Shown here piece by piece: positions 1-7,918 of a stretch of 64,000 bases of DNA; the stretch's first letter is position 1, and every line of letters begins with the position of its first letter. Where the stretch lies: contig CAJUDA010000012.1 of assembly GCA_910584875.1 (NCBI GenBank), positions 1 to 64,000 of the forward strand, given 5' to 3'. A model generated the notes under the pieces. It worked only from the letters and a program-made list of their open reading frames with translations. It ran no database searches and was not told where the DNA came from. The position numbers and the translations under genes are program-made. The stretch is from an uncultured Eubacterium sp. (GTDB lineage Bacteria > Bacillota > Clostridia > Lachnospirales > Lachnospiraceae).

Positions 1-42
1 CAGTCTTTCGTAGAGGGCGGTAATCTTTGCGCTGTTCGTCAT
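1..42 (-). CDS. Serine site-specific recombinase, N-terminal start only (runs off the left edge)
   Basis: Only the first 14 codons are present, reading MTNSAKITALYERL. A good ribosome binding site (CGGAGGAATTTAC) lies directly upstream of the ATG at 42. The ITALYERL motif is typical of the start of large serine recombinases of clostridial conjugative and mobilisable elements (TnpX/TndX type), where the strand-exchange domain begins with YxRxS; the catalytic serine would lie beyond the edge. Assignment rests on this short motif, so another resolvase subfamily is possible. The gene implies that an integrated element extends to the left of the window and that the two-component/ABC genes next to it may be cargo. 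Confidence 0.6.
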   Translation of the reverse strand, partial: MTNSAKITALYERL

Positions 43-163
43 TGTAAATTCCTCCGTTTCTCGCTATAATTAAGCTGTATTCAGCTTGGGGAAAAGGTGG
101 TCTTTTCAAAAACTCACACTTTTTCCGTCCTCTCTAAATATACCCCTTGTTTTAAATTGTAAA

Positions 164-1387
164 CTAATCCGAATGCTTTTTAAATCCCAATCCTGCCAAC
201 AGCGGCATGACCGCTGCTATCATTGCATATAGAATCGCTCTTACAGTGAGGGCGTCCATGACCAGACCGCCAGACTGGTATGAAATATATTTACTGAATT
301 CCGGCATCACCGCACGATAGGGCAGCAAAAACAAAATTAAATTATATGTCCCCGTTGTTCCATCCGGCGTTAGGAATATAGGAAGAAAAAGCAGGGGAAC
401 AAGCACAGTAAGCACAAGATAAGGAGTCTTCATCTTGGCGGACAAAAAAAGAGTCAGTCCGATCATGGCAAGGAGGATCAGATAAATAATGCCTATATTG
501 ATCAGGACTGCCTGTAAAAAAGTGAACGGATAGGGGATCACCGTATTGGCGATCTGCAACGGCAGATCCCAGCCATCGATCCCAAATGCGGCAAGCGGCA
601 GACCACACGCCAAAAGAACATGAAGTATAAAGGCAGCCGTTCCAAATAGAAATGCGGCGGCAATTTTGGCAGTGATCAGTTTTGTTTTTCCATACTTTGC
701 AGATAAAATCACCGCATCTGTCCCCGCCTGAAATTCACCGGCGAACACAGGGGCAGTCGCAATGCAGATTGCCAATACGGCAAACAGCAAAAGCTCAAAG
801 CTGCTTATTATAACTTCCCATCCTCCATAGTATCCGTACTGCAGCGGAATCTCCACCTCATCCGCCATGCCTCTCCAATACTCTTTTTGTTCACGGGATA
901 ATGCACGGGATGGTTGATCCAGCAAGGCTTCTATCTTTTCTTCCCGCTTCCGGTAAAAGGATGCAGCCTCTTTACGATCCAGATCAGGGAGACTATTGTA
1001 ACCCTGGATTTCATCTGGAGCACTGTAGGTGCTGGCGATCAGAGCAAGCAGTTTTTCCCTTGGTGCAACGCCATTCCAATAAGCATCACCGATCAGGAAC
1101 CTCTCATTCCCGTCGTTTCCCACATGTTCCGGGTCTTGAAAGAGTTCCTGCACCTCCCGGATCGTTTTAGCAACATACTCTTCGGACAACGGAACAGACA
1201 GCTCTGCAAACTGCTTCTTTTCATAAGCGATGCCTTCCGTCCCCTTTATGACGCCATTCGGATCATAGATCTGATACTGCATAATGGGCAGCCCGAAAAG
1301 AAACCCTGTCACGATCAGGCTGACCGCCATCACGATCAAGGTAGATTTTTTACGAAGTATTTTTAATAACTCATATTTTACCAGCAT
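164..1387 (-). CDS. ABC-2 type transporter permease
   Basis: A 407-residue integral membrane protein. It has an N-terminal membrane segment (LIVMAVSLIVTGFLFGLP), a soluble stretch of about 150 residues, then about five more hydrophobic segments towards the C-terminus. This layout (one helix, outside domain, helix bundle) is usual for permeases of bacitracin or lantibiotic-type exporters and immunity transporters. The start at 1387 is chosen because GGGAGG stands just upstream and the ATPase stop lies 1 base before it; a longer upstream reading lacks a binding site. It is the partner of the ATPase at 1389-2273 and the last gene of the cluster. The substrate is unknown; a peptide antibiotic or cell-envelope stressor is inferred from the adjoining two-component system. 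Confidence 0.8.
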   Translation of the reverse strand: MLVKYELLKILRKKSTLIVMAVSLIVTGFLFGLPIMQYQIYDPNGVIKGTEGIAYEKKQFAELSVPLSEEYVAKTIREVQELFQDPEHVGNDGNERFLIGDAYWNGVAPREKLLALIASTYSAPDEIQGYNSLPDLDRKEAASFYRKREEKIEALLDQPSRALSREQKEYWRGMADEVEIPLQYGYYGGWEVIISSFELLLFAVLAICIATAPVFAGEFQAGTDAVILSAKYGKTKLITAKIAAAFLFGTAAFILHVLLACGLPLAAFGIDGWDLPLQIANTVIPYPFTFLQAVLINIGIIYLILLAMIGLTLFLSAKMKTPYLVLTVLVPLLFLPIFLTPDGTTGTYNLILFLLPYRAVMPEFSKYISYQSGGLVMDALTVRAILYAMIAAVMPLLAGLGFKKHSD

Positions 1388-1388
1388 A

Positions 1389-2273
1389 TTACCGTGCCTC
1401 CCTTCTTTCCATTTCTTCACCAAAATGATACAAAAACAAATCCTCCAACCCCGGCTCTGCCATCTGTGCATCTCTCCCCGGTGCTGTTTCTGCCACGATA
1501 CGCAGCCGCACCATATCGTTTTCGTGATGGAGATTGACAACCGGAAAATCTCTGGTGTATTCCGCAGCAGCCCTCTCATCAACCAGCAGCTCCCATACCT
1601 TGCCTCTGATGCTGTCTGTAACTGTATCCATCCTCTCGTGCAGGAGAAAACGTCCCTGCTTCATCATCAGAATCGTATCGGCAATATAGGAAACATCGGA
1701 GACAATATGCGTGGACAAAATAACGATTTTTTCTTTTGCAAAATCCGAAATCAGATTGCGGAAACGCACTCTTTCTTTCGGATCAAGCCCCGCCGTAGGT
1801 TCATCCAGTATCAGGACAGACGGGCTGTTCAGCTCTGCCTGGGCGATCCCCAGACGCTGCTTCATGCCGCCGGAATAGAACCGGATCTTTTTATCCGCCA
1901 CACCGGACAGGTTCACCATGTGAAGCAGGGCCTCTGTCCGTTTCTTTGCCTGACCTTTATCAAGTCCTTTCACTGCCGCCATATACATCATAAATTCACG
2001 GGCAGTGAAATCAGGATAAAAGCCAAAATCCTGCGGCATATATCCCAGATGGGTATAATACCTCTCACCCAATTGTCCTGCTGTTTTCCCATTGAGCCGG
2101 ATGCTGCCCGACGTCGGTTTCAAAACACCGCATATCATACGCATCAACGTTGTCTTTCCCGCACCATTTGCACCGAGCAGCCCGTATACGCCCGGCGTCA
2201 GCCTGGCACTTACCTTGTCGACGGCACATTTGGTTCCATACTGCTTCCTTACATTCTGTAATTGTAATTCCAT
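1389..2273 (-). CDS. ABC transporter ATP-binding protein
   Basis: A 294-residue nucleotide-binding subunit. In order it shows Walker A (GANGAGKTT), Q-loop (MPQDFG), signature (YSGGMKQRLG), Walker B with the catalytic Glu (LILDEPTAGLD) and the H-loop (STHIV). The C-terminal 80 residues form the extra domain often seen in BcrA-like ATPases. The ATG at 2273 is preceded by GGGAGGTCACTGT. The gene ends 1 base before the permease start, so the two are translationally linked. A hairpin with a T-run stands between this gene and the histidine kinase upstream, so expression from the regulator promoter may be attenuated. Likely exports a peptide or lipid-like toxic compound together with the permease; the substrate is not shown by sequence. 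Confidence 0.9.
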   Translation of the reverse strand: MELQLQNVRKQYGTKCAVDKVSARLTPGVYGLLGANGAGKTTLMRMICGVLKPTSGSIRLNGKTAGQLGERYYTHLGYMPQDFGFYPDFTAREFMMYMAAVKGLDKGQAKKRTEALLHMVNLSGVADKKIRFYSGGMKQRLGIAQAELNSPSVLILDEPTAGLDPKERVRFRNLISDFAKEKIVILSTHIVSDVSYIADTILMMKQGRFLLHERMDTVTDSIRGKVWELLVDERAAAEYTRDFPVVNLHHENDMVRLRIVAETAPGRDAQMAEPGLEDLFLYHFGEEMERREAR

Positions 2274-2321
2274 ACAGTGACCTCCCTTTTCACCTTTTTC
2301 GCCATCTTTTTTCCTAACTAA

Positions 2322-2360
2322 CAAAAAACAGATGACTTATATTCAGCATAAGTCATCTGT
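2322..2360 (-). terminator. Rho-independent terminator between histidine kinase and ABC genes
   Basis: Perfect 13-bp inverted repeat (2328-2340 with 2348-2360, 7-base loop) followed on the minus strand by a run of T (complement of A 2323-2328). It lies 43 bases downstream of the kinase stop and about 50 bases upstream of the ATPase start, so it ends or attenuates kinase transcripts before the transporter genes. Confidence 0.85.
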
Positions 2361-2402
2361 CTTAAGCAGTGCTTTCCTATATCTTAATTTAACCTTAAGT
2401 TA

Positions 2403-3815
2403 TCAGTCTTCCACAGGCAGAACAACCGTGAACTGTGTTCCCTCGCCCCGTCTGCTTTTAACGGCAATATCGCCGCCGTGGAGAGTGATGATCTGTTTTG
2501 CGATCGCAAGTCCAAGACCGCTCCCTTCCGGCTTCTCTTTCGTGTTTGTCCCTCTGTAATACCGTTGAAAAAGCTCCGACTGTTCCTTCTCACTCATACC
2601 GGCTCCGTTATCCGAAATACAGATCAGGATGCGCCTGTCAGCGTCTGTGCCGATACGGACCGTCACTTCCGTTTCGGGCGGATTATGCGTCAATGCATTT
2701 ATGATTAGGTTGTTCAGGGCACGGCGGAACAGATCAATGTCAAGACGGATCTGACACTCCTGTATATTGCTTTCAAACCCGATGCTGCGGTCAGCAAAGA
2801 CAGGATCGTTTACAATATCAATGACCAGCTCTTTCAGAAAACGCACAAGACGTACCGTCTGTGGATGGTACGGTATCGCGCCTGAATCAAGCTGGTACGT
2901 CAGTTTTAAATCATTGATCATCCTTTCTGCGTGATTCACATTTTTTAATATGATTCCGCCATATTCCTGTATGACCTCACGGTCCGGGGCGGTGCTTCCC
3001 ATAAGCAGTTCTGCATAGCCCCTGACTGGTGAAAGCGGCGTCTTCAGATCATGTGTGATATTTGCGATCCACTCCTTTCGCATCCGTTCCGTATCCCGCT
3101 GAGCCTCATCACTGCAGCGGATTTCTGTATCCATCTGATTCAGTGCCCGATAAATCTCGCGAAAGACTCCCTTTTCGGGCAGCGGAGCATAGGAGCGCAT
3201 GGCAACATTCCCAATCCCTTTTGCTATTTTGCCGAGATGTCTGGCAAGCCAGAAACCATAGCTGACCACCAGCAGAAGTATCAGACACAAAACAATCCGG
3301 ATTCCCATGCGGAACAATGGCGAAAGCCGTCCCACATTCTCTCCGTTGTAGTAAAGCATATGCTTCCCTATCGCATAGGGAAAGCCGATCAGATAACTCC
3401 AGGTTTCTCCGGAATCTTCATAGCTGTTTACAAAAACAGTATATCCCCGTTCATAAGCGCCTGTGCGAAGTGAGATCAGCTCGGACGCCGTGTAGCCTGC
3501 CGGGTAATCCGCAGGCTTTTTGTGGCAGAATATTTCCTGTCCTTCTTCATCAATGACCTGAAGCCACAGTCCGTATTGATCCAGCCTCTCAAGTCCTATT
3601 TCTTTTATTTTTACTGTTCCGTCGTCATTCTCCATCCACAGGGAAAAATTGTCCGTAAACCTCTCCGGCCAGGATGCCAGGCTCAACCCTTCCGGCTCCG
3701 TTATTCCGAAAACATAATAGTACATTCCGATCACAGAAACAATAGCGATAAAAAGCAACGCTGACATTAAAACGAATATCCGCAGAAACGGATTTAGTTT
3801 CTTATTCTTTTTCAT
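2403..3815 (-). CDS. Membrane sensor histidine kinase
   Basis: A 470-residue kinase. It has a membrane helix near residues 10-35, an extracytoplasmic domain of about 130 residues, a second helix near 170-190, a HAMP-like linker, the phospho-acceptor helix (ITHDLKTPLSPVRGY, His in ITHD), and an ATPase domain with N box (NNLIINALTHN), G1 (DNGAGM) and G2 (GSGLGLAIAK). The start overlaps the end of the response regulator by 14 bases and has only a weak ribosome binding site, which suggests translational coupling. The sensor region resembles no domain I can name. With the adjoining ABC transporter it probably senses the exported or damaging compound at the envelope. Confidence 0.92.
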   Translation of the reverse strand: MKKNKKLNPFLRIFVLMSALLFIAIVSVIGMYYYVFGITEPEGLSLASWPERFTDNFSLWMENDDGTVKIKEIGLERLDQYGLWLQVIDEEGQEIFCHKKPADYPAGYTASELISLRTGAYERGYTVFVNSYEDSGETWSYLIGFPYAIGKHMLYYNGENVGRLSPLFRMGIRIVLCLILLLVVSYGFWLARHLGKIAKGIGNVAMRSYAPLPEKGVFREIYRALNQMDTEIRCSDEAQRDTERMRKEWIANITHDLKTPLSPVRGYAELLMGSTAPDREVIQEYGGIILKNVNHAERMINDLKLTYQLDSGAIPYHPQTVRLVRFLKELVIDIVNDPVFADRSIGFESNIQECQIRLDIDLFRRALNNLIINALTHNPPETEVTVRIGTDADRRILICISDNGAGMSEKEQSELFQRYYRGTNTKEKPEGSGLGLAIAKQIITLHGGDIAVKSRRGEGTQFTVVLPVED

Positions 3816-4509
3816 AAGGATTTACCAATTTATAACCTAAGCCTTTCACTGTAATGATGTATTGGGGCGCTGCGGGATTTCTCTCTATCTTTTCACGCAG
3901 ATGACGGATGTGTACCATTACCGTATTGTCACACCCGAAGCTGTCCTCACCCCAGACGGTCTCATATAAGCGTTCACGGCTGATCACCCGTCCCTGGTTC
4001 TCTGCCATATAACGCAAAATTTCAAATTCCCGTGCCGTCAGCCCGATCTCCTGATCATACTTCCTTACCCTGCAGCCGTCAGCATCGATCATCAGTCCGC
4101 CTATTTTAATCGTAAACTCCTGTGCCGGAGCTTCTTTGTATTTCGCACGGCGCAATCCGGCCTTCACCCGCCAGACGATCTCTCTGGGGCTGAACGGCTT
4201 TGTGACATAATCATCGCCTCCTGCTGCCAGTCCCAATATTTTATCGAGTTCATCATTTTTTGAAGACAGAAACAGTATGGGGCAGAAGGAAAACTCCCGG
4301 ACCTTTTTACATACCTCATACCCGTCGATATCAGGCAGCATAACGTCCAGGATAATAATGTCCGGCCGGATTTCCCTGCTTGCCTCTACCGCCATTGTTC
4401 CATTATCGATTTTGATTATATTTTGATAGCCTTCGATGTTCAGAGCTTTTTCGAGCAGATCTAATAAATCCGGCTCATCATCAACAAGCATAATTTTGTA
4501 CTGGACCAA
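3802..4509 (-). CDS. OmpR/PhoB-family response regulator
   Basis: A 235-residue regulator. The receiver domain has acidic residues in LVDDEPD, the phospho-acceptor Asp in ILDVMLPDIDG and the conserved Lys in DYVTKPFSP. A winged-helix DNA-binding domain follows (VWGEDSFGCDNTVMVHIRHLREKI). I place the start at the TTG at 4509 because AAAGGAGG stands 10 bases upstream, the protein then has the usual family length, and the receiver begins within a few residues. An in-frame ATG upstream would add 35 residues with no homology. Four helically phased heptamers lie in the leader and may be its own binding sites. It is first in an operon with the kinase and probably controls the ABC transporter. Confidence 0.92.
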   Translation of the reverse strand: MVQYKIMLVDDEPDLLDLLEKALNIEGYQNIIKIDNGTMAVEASREIRPDIIILDVMLPDIDGYEVCKKVREFSFCPILFLSSKNDELDKILGLAAGGDDYVTKPFSPREIVWRVKAGLRRAKYKEAPAQEFTIKIGGLMIDADGCRVRKYDQEIGLTAREFEILRYMAENQGRVISRERLYETVWGEDSFGCDNTVMVHIRHLREKIERNPAAPQYIITVKGLGYKLVNPYEKE

Positions 4510-4533
4510 ATCACAGCAGCCTCCTTTACGATC

Positions 4534-4572
4534 TGTCACCTCATTGTCACTTCCTGCCACCTGCCTGTCACC
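4534..4572 (-). promoter_or_regulatory. Array of four phased heptamer direct repeats (candidate response-regulator operator)
   Basis: On the plus strand the heptamers TGTCACC, TGTCACT, TGCCACC and TGTCACC start at 4534, 4545, 4555 and 4566, giving spacings of 11, 10 and 11 bases, one helical turn each. They lie just upstream of the regulator ribosome binding site. OmpR-type regulators bind direct repeats on one DNA face, so autoregulation is a reasonable inference. Confidence 0.5.
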
Positions 4573-4682
4573 TCCTATTTCAATTTCCATACCGCTTTTT
4601 TTATTATAAACCATTTTTTGAATTTATGCTTCAGAAAATAACAGAAAACTTTATCACCCTCCGCTATTTTCTAAAAAAACCA

Positions 4683-4710
4683 TTGCATGTTTGACTTTTT
4701 TTGCTATAAT
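4683..4710 (+). promoter_or_regulatory. Putative sigma-A promoter for the AraC/exporter operon
   Basis: TTGCAT (4683-4688), 16-base spacer, TATAAT (4705-4710), in an AT-rich stretch about 90 bases upstream of the AraC-type start. The -10 box is perfect and the -35 box is fair. Confidence 0.5.
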
Positions 4711-4797
4711 AGAATCAATAGTATAAAAAACATAAGATTTTTCTTGTTTTTTATTTTTTGACTAATTTGATTTTTTCCGCTATACAAGGAGGCTTTT

Positions 4798-5604
4798 TTG
4801 ATACATATCACGAAATTATGGCACCGGTGCATCCATCCGGGCGGGATTGATGTATGTCGTCCGAATGGCTCCGGCGATTATCTGTTTTTGTTTCTGCGTT
4901 GTCCCACAGAGGTCAGTCTGCATGGTACCTACGAGCTGGTACCGGAGAACACCTTCCTTCTTTATGAAAAAGGGGCGCCGCAGATCTACCGCAAGACAGA
5001 CGGCGAATTCAATAACGACTGGATCCATTTTGACTTTGATTCCTACGACAACTTTTTTGAGGATCTGGGGATTCCCTTCCAGACCCCCATATACCTTGCG
5101 AATTCTGACGCTGTCACAGATATGACAGCCGCCCTGTTTATCGAGTTTTTTGAAGTCGGAAACCACCATGAACAGATCCTGGACCAGCAGCTGCGGACGC
5201 TTTTCTACAAATTTAGCGATCTGTACCGCTTTTCCCTGATCAATAATGACAGACAGCAGAAGTATCAGCACACCCTTGAGAAGGTCCGGGAACTGATGAA
5301 GCAGCAGATCTACCTTCCCGAGAGCGCCGATGAACTTGCCACGACCCTCGGCATCAGCACATCCTATCTGCAGCACATTTACAAAGATTATTTTCATGTG
5401 ACACTGCAGCAGGATATCATTGAGGGACGAGTACAGCGTGCCTGCTGCCTTTTGGAAAGCACCAGTTATACGATAGGAGAGATCGGCACCCTCTGCGGCT
5501 ACAACAATGCGGAACATTTTTCCCGCCAGTTTAAAAAACTGACAGGGCTTACACCAATGAAATACCGTAAAAACCGTATTTCTATAGAAAAGGAGAACAC
5601 ATAA
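4798..5604 (+). CDS. AraC-family transcriptional regulator
   Basis: A 268-residue regulator. The N-terminal half is a cupin-like sensor domain with the motif RPNGSGDYLFLFLRCPTEV; the C-terminal half carries two helix-turn-helix units (ADELATTLGISTSYLQHIYK and IGEIGTLCGYNNAEHFSRQF). TTG at 4798 is the start, with AAGGAGG 8 bases upstream. It stands 1 base before the first ABC gene and so heads the exporter operon, which it probably controls. It is clearly paralogous to the regulator at 37932-38720, next to an arabinan-type GH43 gene: both share the GSGDYLFL(F/Y)LRCPTEV block and the IYRK...DFIHFDFD-type block. This suggests a related ligand class, perhaps a sugar or plant-derived compound, but the ligand cannot be read from sequence. 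Confidence 0.9.
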   Translation: MIHITKLWHRCIHPGGIDVCRPNGSGDYLFLFLRCPTEVSLHGTYELVPENTFLLYEKGAPQIYRKTDGEFNNDWIHFDFDSYDNFFEDLGIPFQTPIYLANSDAVTDMTAALFIEFFEVGNHHEQILDQQLRTLFYKFSDLYRFSLINNDRQQKYQHTLEKVRELMKQQIYLPESADELATTLGISTSYLQHIYKDYFHVTLQQDIIEGRVQRACCLLESTSYTIGEIGTLCGYNNAEHFSRQFKKLTGLTPMKYRKNRISIEKENT

Positions 5605-5605
5605 T

Positions 5606-7918
5606 ATGAAGAAGGTTAGAATTGAACTGCAGAACATAAGTAAGAGTTATTACTCTGAAACCGCAGTGACCCAGGCGCTGCGCAAGGTCAGTCTTTCCTT
5701 TTCCATGGGAGAGTTTGTGGCGATCACCGGTGAGAGCGGCAGCGGAAAATCCACCTTGCTCAATATCATCGGCGGTATGGACTCTTTTGATGAAGGGGAA
5801 ATGGTAGTAGACGGGGAGACCACGTTCCAGTACGACGACGAGGACTGGGAGACCTACCGCCGCACCAAGATCGGCTATGTTTTTCAGGATTACAGCCTGA
5901 TCGGGCATTATACTGCACTGGATAACATTATGAGCGCCCTGCTGATCATGGGCCATCCCAGGGAAGAGGCAGAAAAAATATCTGCCGACTATCTCGACCA
6001 GGTGGGACTGAAAGGCTATGAGACACACCGTGCCTCCGAGCTTTCCAGCGGGCAGAAACAGCGTCTCTCCATCGCCAGGGCGCTGGCGAAGGATACCGGG
6101 ATCATCGTCGCCGATGAACCCACGGGCAATCTGGACAGCGAGACAGGGATCCAGATCATTGAACTATTAAAAGAACTCTCAAAAAATCGTCTGGTCATCA
6201 TGGTCACACATAATTATGACCAGGCGGAAGCCTATGTGACCCGGAAGATCCGGCTCCATGATGGTCAGATCATCTCGGATGTGGAGATTCATGCAGATAC
6301 AGACGAGAGCCAGGATATACCAGTGCCGGATGGGGACGGCAGCCAGGAATCATCTTCTATGCCAGACCGTGTCCAGGATTTTTCGCAAAAAGGAAGTCTC
6401 CGGCAGCAGTACCGGATGGCAGCCCTTTTTGCCAGCCGCAACCGCCGGACACAGCCGGGACGCGCCATACTATTTACCTCCTTTTTACTGGTGATCAGCA
6501 TTGCCTCCTTTTTGTTTATTGGCGAGTTATATGCGCACAAAGAGGACTATTCAACCAGAGCCTATACGCAGGCAGCCTTTTACCATAAGGATGATAAACG
6601 CCTTGTCGTAAAACGGAAAGACGGTAAAGATATCACTGATGAGGACATAGAAAAGCTTTCCTCCATCCGCTATGTCAAAACCGTGGACTCCTGTGACCTC
6701 GCCAATGATATTAATTTCTTTATGGACGAAGACACGGATTATAAATATATATACGGTGACGATGCCAAGCGCAGCCGCATCAGTAAGGGCGGGGAGATGA
6801 AACGTGTTTCCTTCCTGAAAGAAGACCGTTTCATGATGTCCAGCGACGCCATCACAGAAGATGACCTCTCTGCCGGACGTCTTCCCCAGTCCAGGGATGA
6901 GATCGTACTGTATTCCGAAGATGCCAGTGCACTGGATACCGATATATTGTGCTATTTTGTATACCACAATGTCTGGTCCCAAAATGACTATTACCAGAAA
7001 AAGCTTACTGTCACCGGAATTTTAAAAGAACCGACAAGACAGGTTTACTTTTCCAGGGATCTGTGCCGGATGCTGTCCCTGAACCTGGCAGACAACAGCG
7101 TACTGCGGATTAATTTCCAGTATGACAAAGGCTATGGGGATTTCCGCAAGAAGACCGAACTCGTTCCCATCATCGGCGAAGGGCTGGATGGCAACGAGGC
7201 ACGTCTCTCGGATTTCACCGATCCAGAATCCCTGACATCCGGGGCAACGCGGTGTACGATCCAGCGGTATGATGAAAATGGCGACCCAGCGGGAAATCTT
7301 TTGACCGATACACTGGAGATCAAAAACTCCGGTTCTGCTGACGGACTCCACGAATCTGCCAACCGCTTTATTGAAGTAAGTGAAGAATTTTTTAATCAGT
7401 ATTATACGCTGACAAGTCCGCAGGCATCGGTATATATCACAAGCTACGCCAAGACGGATACGGTGCTTAAAAAGCTGGAGAAGCTTGGCTATGAGGGAAT
7501 CAGCAGTTTCCGCATCAGCTCCATGGAATATGTCAGTGAGGAGGTAACCCAGCGGCTGACGATCATAGGGATCTCCGCCTTTGGTCTTTTTATCCTCCTG
7601 CTTGCTGAGGTGCTGATTCTCCGTTCCCTGATGAAGATCCGTATCAAAGACTATTTTGTACTCAAATTTATCGGAATGAAGCTAAAGCTCATCCGCAAGA
7701 TCAGTTACTTTGAAATGACGGCGTATATGGCGACCGCCGTACTGGTCACGGTCGCCCTGATGTGGGTGCTGCGGCTTTCCGGCATCCCCATCATCCAGGA
7801 GATCATGTGGTACTACAGTATCAGTGCCTATCTGGTATTTGTCCTCTACAATTTCCTGCTGATCCTGCTAACTGTTGCTTTCTTTAACCGCTTACTGAAA
7901 GGGAGGTTGAACGCATGA
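5606..7918 (+). CDS. MacB-like ABC transporter, ATPase and permease in one chain
   Basis: A 770-residue fusion. Residues 1-230 form the ATPase: Walker A GESGSGKST, signature LSSGQKQRLSIARA, Walker B IIVADEPTGNLDS, H-loop VTHN. A membrane helix follows near residues 290-312, then an extracytoplasmic domain of about 330 residues, then three C-terminal helices (about 645-670, 695-715 and 735-760). Four helices with a large outer domain is the MacB/FtsX-type topology, here with the ATPase at the N-terminus. MacB-type machines usually act by mechanotransmission rather than by moving substrate through the membrane. The stop overlaps the next start (ATGA), so this protein and the next are likely made in equal amounts and may form a heterodimer. 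Confidence 0.88.
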   Translation: MKKVRIELQNISKSYYSETAVTQALRKVSLSFSMGEFVAITGESGSGKSTLLNIIGGMDSFDEGEMVVDGETTFQYDDEDWETYRRTKIGYVFQDYSLIGHYTALDNIMSALLIMGHPREEAEKISADYLDQVGLKGYETHRASELSSGQKQRLSIARALAKDTGIIVADEPTGNLDSETGIQIIELLKELSKNRLVIMVTHNYDQAEAYVTRKIRLHDGQIISDVEIHADTDESQDIPVPDGDGSQESSSMPDRVQDFSQKGSLRQQYRMAALFASRNRRTQPGRAILFTSFLLVISIASFLFIGELYAHKEDYSTRAYTQAAFYHKDDKRLVVKRKDGKDITDEDIEKLSSIRYVKTVDSCDLANDINFFMDEDTDYKYIYGDDAKRSRISKGGEMKRVSFLKEDRFMMSSDAITEDDLSAGRLPQSRDEIVLYSEDASALDTDILCYFVYHNVWSQNDYYQKKLTVTGILKEPTRQVYFSRDLCRMLSLNLADNSVLRINFQYDKGYGDFRKKTELVPIIGEGLDGNEARLSDFTDPESLTSGATRCTIQRYDENGDPAGNLLTDTLEIKNSGSADGLHESANRFIEVSEEFFNQYYTLTSPQASVYITSYAKTDTVLKKLEKLGYEGISSFRISSMEYVSEEVTQRLTIIGISAFGLFILLLAEVLILRSLMKIRIKDYFVLKFIGMKLKLIRKISYFEMTAYMATAVLVTVALMWVLRLSGIPIIQEIMWYYSISAYLVFVLYNFLLILLTVAFFNRLLKGRLNA

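Noticed and set aside
1284..2261. A 325-codon plus-strand frame opposite the ABC ATPase
   Set aside because: It is antisense to a gene with complete ATPase motifs and is rich in Cys, His and Pro, the usual sign of a shadow frame.
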